DNA of 64,000 bases from Streptomyces regalis (GTDB taxonomy: Bacteria; Actinomycetota; Actinomycetes; Streptomycetales; Streptomycetaceae): the NCBI RefSeq assembly GCF_001509475.1, contig NZ_LLZG01000361.1:15300-79299 (forward strand), read 5' to 3'. Under the pieces are notes generated by a model. It made no database searches, was not told the origin of the DNA, and saw only the letters and a program-made list of their open reading frames with translations. Below, one piece after another: positions 23,536 through 31,525 of this stretch. Numbering within the stretch: position 1 is the first letter of the stretch; each line of letters starts with the position of its first letter. Position numbers and translations under genes: made by a program.

Positions 23536-25662
23536 CTACTCGCCGTCCTCGACGGCCGGTACATCCGCCCACCGCACGCCCTTGGCGCCCCCGCAGCACT
23601 CCCGGATCGTCAGCTGCTTCGTGGCCACCCGGAACGGCTTCAGCGCCCCGCTCAGCGCCGTCGACGCCCCCGCGGCATCCATGTCCAGCCACGGCTTGTA
23701 CAGGTCCGGACGGAAGCGGGCGAGGGCATCGACGAGCCGGTGGGAGTGCACGGCCTCCACCCCGTCCGGCCAGATGGCGCGGAGGTGGTCGACGACCGTC
23801 TCGACGTCCAGCTCGGTCACCTGCTCGCCGACGGACTGCCCGGACAGGGTGCCGGCCGCGGTGCGCAGCGCCAGGGCGCGCTTGGCGATGTCCTCGGCCT
23901 CGGTCTGCTTGATGAACGCCGCCCGCACGGTGACGCCGTCGCGACCACGCGCCAAGATCCCCGTGCCCTGCTCATCGACCGAGATGTCTGTGGCCCTCAA
24001 GCCCCTGTCGTAGGCTCCGGTGCCCAAAATGTTGTTATTTGCCCTCCAATCGAGGACGGCCAGGGCGAGCCGCGTACCGACCGACGAGGAGACGGACGTG
24101 GGCAGCGACGGGGCGTCCGGGTTCTGCGTGAGCATGATCAAGATAAGCCCATACGCCCGCCCCTTCTTGATCAACCGCGTGCACAGGGCAGCGGCCTCTT
24201 CCTTACGGTCCGCGTCAGTGAACAACTCCTGGATCTCGTCGATGACGATCACGCGCGGCCCGAGCTGCTGCTCCGGGTACTTCTCCGCCAGGGCGCGGGT
24301 GACCTTGCGGCCTTCGGGAACCTCCGAGGCGGGCAGGCTCTTGATGAACTTGGCGCGCCGCTGGTACTCGGCGATCCCGGAGCGGAGCCCCGCGAGGGCG
24401 GCGTCTAGGTCCTCGTCCTCGTCGCCACTGACGTACCGGTGGCAGAGCGGCCGGACGGAGTCGAGGTCGCCGGAGCCCTTCAGCTCGTAAATCCACAGCT
24501 CAGCGGTGGGATCGAGGGCAACACCGAGGACGATCGCCAAGGCGCAGCTCGTCTTACCGGAGCCAGGGATCCCACCGACCAACAAGTTGCTGTAGATCAG
24601 CGTCATCTCGACGAGGTTGCCGCGCGGGTCGAACCCGAAGGGCAGCGGCTGATAGACGTCGGCCTGGCCGTCGCGCATGAGGGGCCACAGCTTCCGGCCT
24701 GCCTTGGCGGGGTCGCGCTGCGCCACCCACAGCACCAGGCGGCCGGGGTGGGCGGTGCGGTCGGCCTCGGGCCACACGGTGGAGATGGGACGGCGCATGG
24801 CGGCCGCCAGGGCGGCCCGCTTCTCGAGCACGGCCGTGGCCTCGACACCGGGCGGGAGGTCGACCTCGGCGCGCCAGCCGGGGCCGTCGCGCATGACCTC
24901 GGAGGCGAACTCCACGCCGCGCTTGCCCTTCTTGCCCTCGATGCCGATGGCGGCGAGGGCGTCGAAGACCTCGGTGGAGTCGAGGCGGCGCATCACGTTG
25001 CGGGCGACGTAGCGGGTGATCAGCGGGCGGTCGTTCTTCTTGCCGTTGAGGCCCGCGAGGGCGGCGGCCGTGAGGGCGGCGGCGGCTGTCCAGCCGGGCA
25101 CGAGGAACGCGGCCACGGCCGTGGTGATGCCCGTGACGGTGGCGACGGCGAGGGAGGCGATACGGCGCGGCCGCACCCGGCGGGAGTGCTCGCGGGACAG
25201 GGCGAGCCACGCCTCAATGTCTGCCGAGGCGGCGGCTTTGGCTTCGACGGGCCGGGCTTCGGTGTCGGCGACCCACTTGCCCCAGCGCACGAGGAGACGG
25301 CCGGTGCCGCGGGGGGCGCGGAGCAGGAGGCGGGCGAGGTAGACGGGTGCGCGCAGGGTGTGGAAGCCGGTGACGTGCGCGTAATAGCTCACGGTCCAGC
25401 GGGTGGTGGCCTTGAAGACGTCCCAGCGGCGCAGGGCTGCGGGCACGACGGGCGGGGCGTCGGCAAGGTATGCCTGGCGTTCGGCGATCCACGTGCCTTC
25501 GGGCGCCTTCTGCTCGGGCGGGTCGACGGGCCGCGGCTCGGCGTCCTGGACGACGTCGATGACGGTCTCGGTCAGGGTGTCCTGCGTGTCCTGCGAGGGC
25601 GTATCAATTGATACACCCTCATCCGAGGGCGCTTCCTTGTGGAGGCGTACGACGTTGCTCAT
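23536..25662 (-). CDS. traB: TraB/TraSA-type FtsK-like conjugative DNA translocase
   Basis: 708 residues, ATG 25662. A polar N-terminal 165 residues, then a pair of membrane helices (about 169-205: IASLAVATVTGITTAV / TAAAALTAAALAGL). The FtsK/SpoIIIE motor follows, with Walker A GGIPGSGKTS (363-372), Walker B VIVIDEIQEL (471-480), LILIMLTQNP and a C-terminal winged-helix-like DNA-recognition part (VETVVDHLRAIWPDGVEAVHSHRLVDALAR). In actinomycete conjugation a single TraB hexamer pumps double-stranded DNA between mycelia after binding repeats in clt. The repeat cluster directly downstream fits that. Key transfer gene of the element, followed only by regulators. Confidence 0.9.
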   Translation of the reverse strand: MSNVVRLHKEAPSDEGVSIDTPSQDTQDTLTETVIDVVQDAEPRPVDPPEQKAPEGTWIAERQAYLADAPPVVPAALRRWDVFKATTRWTVSYYAHVTGFHTLRAPVYLARLLLRAPRGTGRLLVRWGKWVADTEARPVEAKAAASADIEAWLALSREHSRRVRPRRIASLAVATVTGITTAVAAFLVPGWTAAAALTAAALAGLNGKKNDRPLITRYVARNVMRRLDSTEVFDALAAIGIEGKKGKRGVEFASEVMRDGPGWRAEVDLPPGVEATAVLEKRAALAAAMRRPISTVWPEADRTAHPGRLVLWVAQRDPAKAGRKLWPLMRDGQADVYQPLPFGFDPRGNLVEMTLIYSNLLVGGIPGSGKTSCALAIVLGVALDPTAELWIYELKGSGDLDSVRPLCHRYVSGDEDEDLDAALAGLRSGIAEYQRRAKFIKSLPASEVPEGRKVTRALAEKYPEQQLGPRVIVIDEIQELFTDADRKEEAAALCTRLIKKGRAYGLILIMLTQNPDAPSLPTSVSSSVGTRLALAVLDWRANNNILGTGAYDRGLRATDISVDEQGTGILARGRDGVTVRAAFIKQTEAEDIAKRALALRTAAGTLSGQSVGEQVTELDVETVVDHLRAIWPDGVEAVHSHRLVDALARFRPDLYKPWLDMDAAGASTALSGALKPFRVATKQLTIRECCGGAKGVRWADVPAVEDGE

Positions 25663-25745
25663 GCTGTGATCTCCGGTCGTTCCGATGGTGCGGTCCGGGC
25701 CCGGGGACGGCGCGGCTGTGGAGGCTTGGCGCCGTCCCCGGCGTG

Positions 25746-25922
25746 CTACTTCTTGCCGTTCTTCTTGCGGCGCAGCGCCTCGTTCTCGATGCGTTCGACC
25801 TTGCGGCGGAGCTTGCCGATGTCGGCGCGCGGCGTGCCCATACGGGCGACCAGTCCGGCAATGCGGATGCGCTCGCTGGTGCTGAAGTCCGAGAACTTGA
25901 GGTCGGCGGAGTTGTCGGCCAC
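25746..25922 (-). CDS. small basic protein upstream of traB
   Basis: 58 residues from GTG 25922 (GAGAGGA upstream). SADLKFSDFSTSERIRIAGLVARMGT...KLRRKVERIENEALRRKKNGKK, helical with a Lys-rich tail. Small proteins of this sort sit near spd and tra genes in AICEs. Function unknown. Confidence 0.6.
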   Translation of the reverse strand: MADNSADLKFSDFSTSERIRIAGLVARMGTPRADIGKLRRKVERIENEALRRKKNGKK

Positions 25923-26004
25923 GGAGGGTCCTCTCGATTCGGGCCAGGACTGTCCCGGCTCCCCTCGACCCCGCCCGTGCGAGACGGGCGGGGCGGGCAG
26001 CCGG

Positions 26005-26154
26005 TCAGCTCTCGTTGTCGTCGGTGACGGTCACGACAGTGATGTGAGGGGCCGTGAACGGGAGATCTTCGTAGTGGCGGGCGGTGTCGTTGTCAGTGAC
26101 GGTGGTTTCGGTGGTCGTGCCGTTGTTGTCGACGACGGTGACCTTCTTGGCCAT
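26005..26154 (-). CDS. hypothetical 49-residue protein
   Basis: ATG 26154 with GAGAGGA upstream. MAKKVTVVDNNGTTTETTVTDND...ITVVTVTDDNES, Thr/Val/Asp-rich beta pattern. Not recognised. Confidence 0.55.
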   Translation of the reverse strand: MAKKVTVVDNNGTTTETTVTDNDTARHYEDLPFTAPHITVVTVTDDNES

Positions 26155-26233
26155 GGCGGTTCCTCTCGGATTGGTGGGCCGGGCTGTCCGGCTCCCCTCA
26201 CCGCCCGTCACACTCGGGCGGATCGGGCAGCCG

Positions 26234-26545
26234 TCAGCGGCGGCCTTTCTGGAAGTCGGCCCACAGGCCGCGCAAGACCAGCAGGCAGCAGGTCACGGCC
26301 ACGGCGCCGACCGCTACGGCGATCGCGGACAGGGCCAACGAGATAGCGGCGACAGATCCGGCGACGGCGATCGCCGCCCACTTGCCCACGTTCGGCGTCG
26401 ACTTCGGCGCCTGGTGCTGGCAGGCGGGCTGCTGCTGGCCGTTCAGCGCTTGCTGCACCTGGAGGGCCACGACGATCTGCCGTACCAGCTCGGTGTTGTC
26501 GGCTGCCTCGACCGCATCGCGGGCGGCCTTCTCGATGTCGCTCAT
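26234..26545 (-). CDS. SpdB-like membrane protein
   Basis: 103 residues from ATG 26545 (ATGA overlap). A polar N-terminal half (SDIEKAARDAVEAADNTELVRQIVVAL) is followed by two adjacent hydrophobic helices (WAAIAVAGSVAAISLALSAI and VAVGAVAVTCCLLVL). Fits the small plasmid-spread (Spd) membrane proteins that help move DNA through septal cross-walls after transfer. Confidence 0.6.
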   Translation of the reverse strand: MSDIEKAARDAVEAADNTELVRQIVVALQVQQALNGQQQPACQHQAPKSTPNVGKWAAIAVAGSVAAISLALSAIAVAVGAVAVTCCLLVLRGLWADFQKGRR

Positions 26546-26715
26546 CGCGTCCACCCCCGTGTCCGGCGCAGGCGGAGGCCGGCGGCCAGGCCGAGGGCGA
26601 AGGCGACGACGAGCGGCTTGGACACGGCCGCGGTGACCGTGCCGAGGACGACGGCACCGAGCGCGGGGAAGAGCAGCATGAGGGCGAGCAGGGCGCCGAG
26701 GAGAAGCCACCTCAT
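26542..26715 (-). CDS. small membrane protein of the spread operon
   Basis: 57 residues from ATG 26715, with ATGA overlaps to both neighbours. Two hydrophobic segments (WLLLGALLALMLLFPALGAV and SKPLVVAFALGLAAGL) then a basic tail RLRRTRGWTR. Likely an Spd-type protein. Confidence 0.6.
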   Translation of the reverse strand: MRWLLLGALLALMLLFPALGAVVLGTVTAAVSKPLVVAFALGLAAGLRLRRTRGWTR

Positions 26716-27578
26716 GACCGGACCTCCCCCGGGATGAGCGCCACGGTGGCGACCACTTCGCGCCGCAGTTCGGCGGCCTCGCGGCGGCTGAGGCCGAACT
26801 CTTCGCGGAGCCGTTCGATGGTCACCGGCCGGTTCGTCGAGGCGACCAGCTCGCGGTTCAGCTTGGCGGCCCTTCGCCGCAGCTCGGACGGGGTGAGGGT
26901 GACGACCTCGGTGACCACCTCCGGCTCTTCCGGGGCGGGCCAGTCCTGGTAGCCGTTCGTGCTTCCGGACGGCATGTACTGCTGCCGCGAGTGGTCGAAG
27001 ACGAACGTCCTCTCCGGGGCGGGGAGCGCCACGATCGGCAGCATGCGGGCGCCAGCCGGGACCACCTCCGGCGCCTCCAGGAGGGCGCGCGGCTGGTCGT
27101 CGTCGACGCGCTCCACGGTCACCTCGGGTGCCTCCGTAACCTCCTCCAGCGGTGGAGGAGGTTGGGGCTGTGCGTGTTCGGCGAGGGCCTGGTGGATCTG
27201 CCGCATCAGCGCACCAAACGCCAGCAGCGCGGCAGTGGGCGGCACCGCGGCCACCACGTAGTCGAGGGGCTCGGCGGCGGAGCCGACACCCGCGACGTTC
27301 AGCGCGATGGACGAGCCGGAGCCGACGACGGTAAGGCCGATCGCCCACCGGTCGACACGGCCCGCGAGGGCGGCGCGGAGCATCAGCAGCTCCCCGGCGA
27401 CGATGAACAGATCCAGGGTCGCGGGCCACGCCCACGCCCGGATCTCCTTGTCCTCCATGCCGTGCGCGAGGGCGACCTCGGCGAGGTGCGCGTACGACAG
27501 CCAGAACGCGGCCGCGGTGAGGGCGACGATGACGAGGCCGGCGCCGATGGCGAGGGCCCGTGACGGGTTGATCTTCAT
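26712..27578 (-). CDS. DUF2637/SpdB-type membrane protein
   Basis: 288 residues, ATG 27578. Four membrane helices in the first 130 residues (LAIGAGLVIVALTAAAFWLS, ATLDLFIVAGELLMLRAAL, WAIGLTVVGSGSSIALNVAG, LDYVVAAVPPTAALLAFGAL). A cytoplasmic tail follows with a Pro/Glu linker and a helix-turn-helix-like end (VTIERLREEFGLSRREAAELRREV). DUF2637 proteins are the main SpdB homologues of actinobacterial plasmids and AICEs and assist intramycelial spread. Operon position beside traB supports this. Confidence 0.82.
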   Translation of the reverse strand: MKINPSRALAIGAGLVIVALTAAAFWLSYAHLAEVALAHGMEDKEIRAWAWPATLDLFIVAGELLMLRAALAGRVDRWAIGLTVVGSGSSIALNVAGVGSAAEPLDYVVAAVPPTAALLAFGALMRQIHQALAEHAQPQPPPPLEEVTEAPEVTVERVDDDQPRALLEAPEVVPAGARMLPIVALPAPERTFVFDHSRQQYMPSGSTNGYQDWPAPEEPEVVTEVVTLTPSELRRRAAKLNRELVASTNRPVTIERLREEFGLSRREAAELRREVVATVALIPGEVRS

Positions 27579-27778
27579 GCTTCGCCCACCTCCGTGGGGG
27601 CGGCGGCGCGCACTACGCGGTGCGCGGCGAGGGTGACGCCTTCACGGTCGCGGCGCTCGTTCGCTTCGAGCAGCGCGGCCATCAAGGCGGGAACGGGTGG
27701 TGTCGGCCGGGCCGACCGGCACGCGGCGCGTAAGGCGGCGTGCTCGGTCGGCCTCGGAATGTAGGAGCGGGCGGTCAT
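27575..27778 (-). CDS. hypothetical small protein
   Basis: 67 residues, ATG 27778, overlapping both neighbours by four bases. MTARSYIPRPTEHAALRAACRSARPTPPVPALMAALLEANERRDREGV. Not recognised. Member of the leftward spd/tra operon. Confidence 0.55.
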   Translation of the reverse strand: MTARSYIPRPTEHAALRAACRSARPTPPVPALMAALLEANERRDREGVTLAAHRVVRAAAPTEVGEA

Positions 27779-27960
27779 GACTGGCCGTCCCTGGTGTCGA
27801 CGATCGCGATCAGGTTCCGCAGACTGTGCTCGATGCGGCCTACGAGGTGGGCGGCCGTGGCGGCATCAGCCAGGCGGGTGCCGTCGATCTCGGTCAGGGT
27901 GAGCCGGGCGACCTCGACCTGCGAACGCTCGCGCAGGGACAGGTGGATGTGATCACTCAC
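27775..27960 (-). CDS. hypothetical small protein
   Basis: 61 residues from GTG 27960, overlapping the upstream stop by 8 bases. VSDHIHLSLRERSQVEVARLTLTEIDGTRLADAATAAHLVGRIEHSLRNLI. Not recognised. Confidence 0.5.
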   Translation of the reverse strand: MSDHIHLSLRERSQVEVARLTLTEIDGTRLADAATAAHLVGRIEHSLRNLIAIVDTRDGQS

Positions 27961-28324
27961 CGGTTCCACCCCCGGCGAGGAGTGCGGCCATCTGGTCGGC
28001 GAACACCCGCATGTGGTCCGCGGCCTGGTCGAGGGCGGCAGCGAGGTCGTACAGGCCGGCCGGGGTGAGGGAGCCGGTGTAGCCGGACTCTTCGACGTAC
28101 GCCTCGATGTTGCGGCTGGCGCGCTCGGACAGCGGGGACTGCGCGAGCATCAGCGCGAACAGGGGCTCACCGTTGAAGGTGAGCCGGTGCTCGGGCCCGT
28201 AGTGCGTGAGGTCAGTGCGGTACTGCGGCCGCGGGTTGGGGTGGCCGGCGCACCAGGAGGGTTCGGGAAGGGTGACGTCGCCCTGGTCGATGGTGGGCAG
28301 CGTGACCGTGCGCTCGGTGCTCAC
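27953..28324 (-). CDS. DUF6907-like protein
   Basis: 123 residues, GTG 28324. SWCAGHPN with DLTHYGPEHRLTF (Trp-Cys and His) followed by a helical tail DLAAALDQAADHMRVFADQMAALL, as in small DUF6907-type Streptomyces proteins. The tail (FADQMAAL) recurs in the protein at 28982-29455, suggesting related genes. Function unknown. Confidence 0.6.
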   Translation of the reverse strand: MSTERTVTLPTIDQGDVTLPEPSWCAGHPNPRPQYRTDLTHYGPEHRLTFNGEPLFALMLAQSPLSERASRNIEAYVEESGYTGSLTPAGLYDLAAALDQAADHMRVFADQMAALLAGGGTGE

Positions 28325-28545
28325 GGGCGCTCACCCCGCTCGGCGTCCAGAGCGGAGATCAGGGAGCGCATCCGGTCATCGAGGGCGACGGCGGCGCGGA
28401 TCATCTGCATGTGGTCGTGGATGTTGTAGCTGCCGACCTTCTCCAGCGTCTGCTGGGCCATCCGCAGCTCGTCGTCCACGGACAGGGGAGTGAGGGGTTC
28501 GTCCGTGTCCGGGTTGAAGAGCGGGGTGTAAGAGGTGCTGCTCAC
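28321..28545 (-). CDS. hypothetical helical protein
   Basis: 74 residues from GTG 28545. VDDELRMAQQTLEKVGSYNIHDHMQMIRAAVALDDRMRSLISALDAE. Coupled by four-base overlaps to both neighbours. Not recognised. Confidence 0.5.
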   Translation of the reverse strand: MSSTSYTPLFNPDTDEPLTPLSVDDELRMAQQTLEKVGSYNIHDHMQMIRAAVALDDRMRSLISALDAERGERP

Positions 28546-28985
28546 TGGCCCGCACCCCGCTTCACCCAGGCGTACGGCGCGGTGACGGCGGCGGCCTTGA
28601 AGACACGGATGGCTGCGCCCTCGGGGGCGTCCGGCAGCGGGTACACCCGGCCGCCGTCCAGGGAGGCGAGGAGGCGTGTGGCGTGGTGTTCGCAGCCGTG
28701 GGCGCCGACTTGGTGGGTGTCGAGGACGGTGACGACGGGCGGGCCGCTGCACGGGTCGGGGTCGTCGGGGTGAGCGGCCGGGCAACGAGGCGTGTCCACC
28801 GTGGTAGACACCGGCTCGGCGTCGAGGGCGCGGAGCAGGAGCCGCAACGCTTCCCGCAGGGACAGCACCTGGTCGGAGTCGAGGAGCTGCTGGGCGACGC
28901 TGATGGCGACCTGGAGATCGGTGGGCTCGGGCAGGGCGCCCACCGTGGTGGTGGGCGCCTGCTCGCGGGTGGGCTCGTAGCTCAC
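28542..28985 (-). CDS. hypothetical protein with a Cys/His cluster
   Basis: 147 residues, GTG 28985. The N-terminal helix (DLQVAISVAQQLLDSDQVLSLREALRLLLRAL) precedes CPAAHPDDPDPCSGPPVVTVLDTH and GCEHHATRLLASLDGGRVYPLP. The C, H and EHH residues may bind metal. A common type in Streptomyces mobile elements with no established role. Confidence 0.55.
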   Translation of the reverse strand: MSYEPTREQAPTTTVGALPEPTDLQVAISVAQQLLDSDQVLSLREALRLLLRALDAEPVSTTVDTPRCPAAHPDDPDPCSGPPVVTVLDTHQVGAHGCEHHATRLLASLDGGRVYPLPDAPEGAAIRVFKAAAVTAPYAWVKRGAGQ

Positions 28986-29455
28986 CGGGCACCCCCGGCA
29001 GGGGTGTCGGTGAGGGCGGCGTCGACCTGGTTGGCAAGCGCGGCCATCTGGTCGGCGAACTCATGCAGCTCGGCCGCGCGGGCGCGGGCCTGGTCGGGGG
29101 TGAGGGTTTCGCCCATGAACGCGATGTGCGGGTGGGAGTCGGAGAGGTGGATGAACTCGGCCCAGATCTCCGGGTCGTCGTCCGGGAGTTCGCCGGACGG
29201 GGCGGAGATGGTGTGGCCGACGTGGTCGAAGTGGCGGCCGTGTTCGTCGACCTGGTCGCCGTCGGTGCCGTCCTGGCTGACGCACAGGGCGCCCCAGAGG
29301 TAGCAGACGGACGGGACGGCGGCGGTGGTGGCCAGCTGCGGCTGTTCGGGGTGGGAGCGGGCCTGGGCGACGAGGTAGGGGAGGTGGCCGGTGGGCTGGG
29401 TGTCGAGTGCGGGCGTGGCCATGAGGCCGTACACGTTTCGGGTGGGGTTCGACAT
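28982..29455 (-). CDS. DUF6907-like protein, second copy
   Basis: 157 residues, ATG 29455. GHTISAPSGELPDDDPEIWAEFIHLSDSHPHIAFMGETLTPDQARARAAELHEFADQMAAL. It shares the helical tail and the conserved-His strand pattern with the protein at 27953-28324. Overlaps neighbours at both ends. Confidence 0.55.
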   Translation of the reverse strand: MSNPTRNVYGLMATPALDTQPTGHLPYLVAQARSHPEQPQLATTAAVPSVCYLWGALCVSQDGTDGDQVDEHGRHFDHVGHTISAPSGELPDDDPEIWAEFIHLSDSHPHIAFMGETLTPDQARARAAELHEFADQMAALANQVDAALTDTPAGGAR

Positions 29456-29838
29456 CAGACCGCCACCGCCGTCAGGGTCTCGAAGCGGGCGGCGACGACG
29501 GGGTTCTTCGGCCGGTACGTGGCCAGACGCGCGGCGAACGTGCGGGCGTTGAACAACTTGACCTGCACGCGGCGGGTGACGCGGGCCTTCAGCTTGATCT
29601 TCGTCTCGCGGACGTCGTCGGCGACGAGGCCGCGGGAGAACGCGGGGGCGAACCTCTTGGCCGTCTGGTCGTCCAGGCCGGCCGCGACGAGACGCGTACG
29701 GACGGGGAGGGGCTGGCCGGTGTTGACGGCGCGGACGGCGCGAGCGGTGGCGCGCTGGTCGCGGGTGCGCTGCCGGAGGACGGCGCGCAGGGTGCGACGG
29801 TTCGCGCGGTGCTCGCGGCGTGTGGTGGACTTCTGCAT
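29455..29838 (-). CDS. basic protein, first gene of the leftward transfer operon
   Basis: 127 residues, ATG 29838. Highly Arg/Lys-rich (REHRANRRTLRAVLRQRTRDQRATARAV...KIKLKARVTRRVQVKLFNARTFAARLATYRPKNPVVAARFETL). Probably nucleic-acid binding. Its stop shares a base with the next start. Confidence 0.55.
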   Translation of the reverse strand: MQKSTTRREHRANRRTLRAVLRQRTRDQRATARAVRAVNTGQPLPVRTRLVAAGLDDQTAKRFAPAFSRGLVADDVRETKIKLKARVTRRVQVKLFNARTFAARLATYRPKNPVVAARFETLTAVAV

Positions 29839-29937
29839 TAGCGGGATCTCCCTGGTAGCTCAGGTGGTTCCGTCAGGCCCTGGCCGGTGTTTGCGTCACC
29901 GAGCCGGGGCCGCTCCGTTTTCCGGAGTGGCTAACCT

Positions 29938-30005
29938 TGCAACTACAGAGTATCGGGAAACCTTGTAGATGCACAAGGGTCATGCGAAGATTCCTCGCAA
30001 CTACA
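29938..30005. promoter_or_regulatory. three operator-like repeats between the transfer operon and its divergent regulator
   Basis: TGCAACTACA (29938-29947), its inverse form TGTAGATGCA (29964-29973) and CGCAACTACA (29996-30005) lie in the divergent promoter region. The last is 14 bases before the regulator start. This layout suggests autoregulation and control of the leftward operon by the 30020 protein. Confidence 0.5.
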
Positions 30006-30019
30006 CGCGAGGGAGAGCA

Positions 30020-30295
30020 GTGAGCGACGAACAGGCGAAGCCTCGACACACCAGGACTCGGCCCATCCGGGTGCCGGGTCCGCTGTGGGACGCGTACGGG
30101 CGCATCTGCGAGCGGCTCGGCACCGACCGGACGAACGACTTGCTCGACCACATGCGCGCCCGCGTCCGTGAGCACGGAGACGAGGCGGACCGTGCCGGGC
30201 TTGCCGCAGCGGAAGCCGAACTGGCCGAGCGGCGGGCGCGCAAGGGGGGCCGGCCGAAGCGCGAGGGCACATCTAGGGCACCAGACTCCGAATAA
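30020..30295 (+). CDS. small divergent regulator (ribbon-helix-helix-like)
   Basis: 91 residues from GTG 30020 (GGGAGAG upstream). TRTRPIRVPGPLWDAYGRICERLGTDRTNDLLDHMRARVREHGD has the strand-helix-helix rhythm of ribbon-helix-helix repressors. A Lys/Arg-rich tail follows. It is divergent from the transfer operon, the position taken by Kor-type repressors in Streptomyces plasmids. Confidence 0.6.
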   Translation: MSDEQAKPRHTRTRPIRVPGPLWDAYGRICERLGTDRTNDLLDHMRARVREHGDEADRAGLAAAEAELAERRARKGGRPKREGTSRAPDSE

Positions 30296-30390
30296 CGCTG
30301 CGAAGTGATGGCAAGTACTGTCAGTAGTTTTCCCACGTCAACCGGCCTTTCAGCAGGGAAAGGCAGGTCAGGGCACTCCCGTTAGAAGAC

Positions 30391-30403
30391 GGCACAGATC
30401 TTC
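30391..30403. repeat. attR core of the integrated element
   Basis: Second copy of ggcacagatcttc, identical to attL at 6236-6248. The sequence to its right continues the HhH-GPD reading frame. Confidence 0.85.
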
Positions 30404-30592
30404 CTCGCACTGCTCGGCAAGCAACTGGACGTCCGCCCCCAGGGCTGGCAGGAGGCCGCGGGCGCCTACGGCGAGCCCAAGTCCTTCCGCTCCGTCGCCG
30501 ACATCACCGGCCCCGACTCACTGGCCAAGGTACGAGCCCACAAGCAGGAAATGAAGGCAGCGGTCAAGGCAGCAAAGGCAGCCGGCAAGTAG
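30391..30592 (+). pseudogene. HhH-GPD repair protein, 3' part separated by the element
   Basis: Reads AQIFLALLGKQLDVRPQGWQEAAGAYGEPKSF...AHKQEMKAAVKAAKAAGK, ending TAG 30590-30592. This is the natural continuation of the gene at 5844-6251. No start codon or ribosome-binding site precedes it, so it is probably silent while the element is integrated. Confidence 0.82.
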
Positions 30593-30758
30593 CCCACCAC
30601 CACGCACCCGACACAGCACCGCCCGGCCCGACGGCAACTGACCGGCCTACGGGGCGCGGGGCGAGGCGGCGACAACCGTCCACCCCAGGAGCCGCAGCCG
30701 TCAGTCGAGTGGCCCGCTCCAGATGGCGGGGTGGGCGGGCTCGTTCCCAGCATGGAGC

Positions 30759-31439
30759 ATGAGCGAGGCACCGACCGGCTCCCCCTACGGCCGGGACTAC
30801 GACGACCGACGGGTCCACTCCGGTCACCCGCCCGGGCCACCCGGGTCAGGGACGTCCCATGAGCCCGAGCCGCCCTTCGAGGGTGTGCTGCACGCCCTCT
30901 CCCGCGCCGCATGGCAGATCGTCCTGGTCACCGGCGTCGCCTCGCTGGCCCTGGGCATCCTGGTCCTGGTCTGGCCGGGCGCCCCGCTCTTCGCCTCCGC
31001 TGTCCTCTTCGGCCTCTACCTCCTGATCAGCGGCGTGTTCCAGCTGGTCTCCGCGTTCGGCACGCACCGGACGACCTCGCTGCGGGTGCTGGCGTTCATC
31101 AGTGGCTCCCTGTCGGTCGTGCTCGGCCTGTTCTGCTTCCGCCGCCCGATGCAGTCGATCCTGCTGCTCGCCCTGTGGATCGGCATCGGCTGGGTCATCC
31201 GCGGCATCACCCAGACCGTGGCCGCCGCCTCCGACAAGTCCATGCCGGCCCGCGGCTGGCACATCCTCCTCGGGGTCATCACCTTCGTCGGCGGAATCGT
31301 GCTGATCGACTCCCCGATCGAGTCCGTCACCGTGCTGATGCTGCTCGCCGGCTGGTGGCTGGTGGCGGTCGGCATCGTCGAGATCGTCACCGGAATCCGG
31401 ATGCGGATGCGGGCCCGCCAGGTCCCGCACGAGCTGTGA
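30759..31439 (+). CDS. HdeD-family membrane protein (DUF308)
   Basis: 226 residues from ATG 30759. A polar N-terminal 55 residues, then about six membrane helices in three DUF308 pairs (IVLVTGVASLALGILVLVWP, ASAVLFGLYLLISGVFQLVS, VLAFISGSLSVVLGLFCF, SILLLALWIGIGWVIRGI, ILLGVITFVGGIVLI, VTVLMLLAGWWLVAVGIVEI). The family includes E. coli acid-resistance protein HdeD; role in Streptomyces unknown. Confidence 0.85.
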   Translation: MSEAPTGSPYGRDYDDRRVHSGHPPGPPGSGTSHEPEPPFEGVLHALSRAAWQIVLVTGVASLALGILVLVWPGAPLFASAVLFGLYLLISGVFQLVSAFGTHRTTSLRVLAFISGSLSVVLGLFCFRRPMQSILLLALWIGIGWVIRGITQTVAAASDKSMPARGWHILLGVITFVGGIVLIDSPIESVTVLMLLAGWWLVAVGIVEIVTGIRMRMRARQVPHEL

Positions 31440-31525
31440 TACCCGCCGCGAACCGATACGCCGTGCGGGCGGTTCTCATGTCCGACGGGATGAACCCCGT
31501 ACGACTGCCGGGGAGATGACCTCCC

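Larger units (their letters stand above)
6236..30403. mobile_element. integrated element of about 24.2 kb, mosaic of satellite-like and AICE-like modules
   Basis: Bounded by 13-bp direct repeats that split an HhH-GPD gene. It contains a tyrosine integrase, XRE repressor, Xis-like protein, Toprim/AAA primase-helicase, small-terminase-like and tape-measure-like proteins on the left and centre. On the right it has a TraB/FtsK translocase, SpdB-like membrane proteins, a clt-like repeat cluster and a divergent regulator. No portal, major capsid, large terminase or lysis genes are visible, so it is not a complete prophage. TraB plus SpdB argue for conjugative transfer of the AICE type. Confidence 0.85.

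Noticed and set aside
6236..30403. Complete prophage
   Set aside because: A tape-measure-like gene and a terminase-small-like gene are present, but no portal, capsid, large terminase, tail tube or lysis genes are seen.
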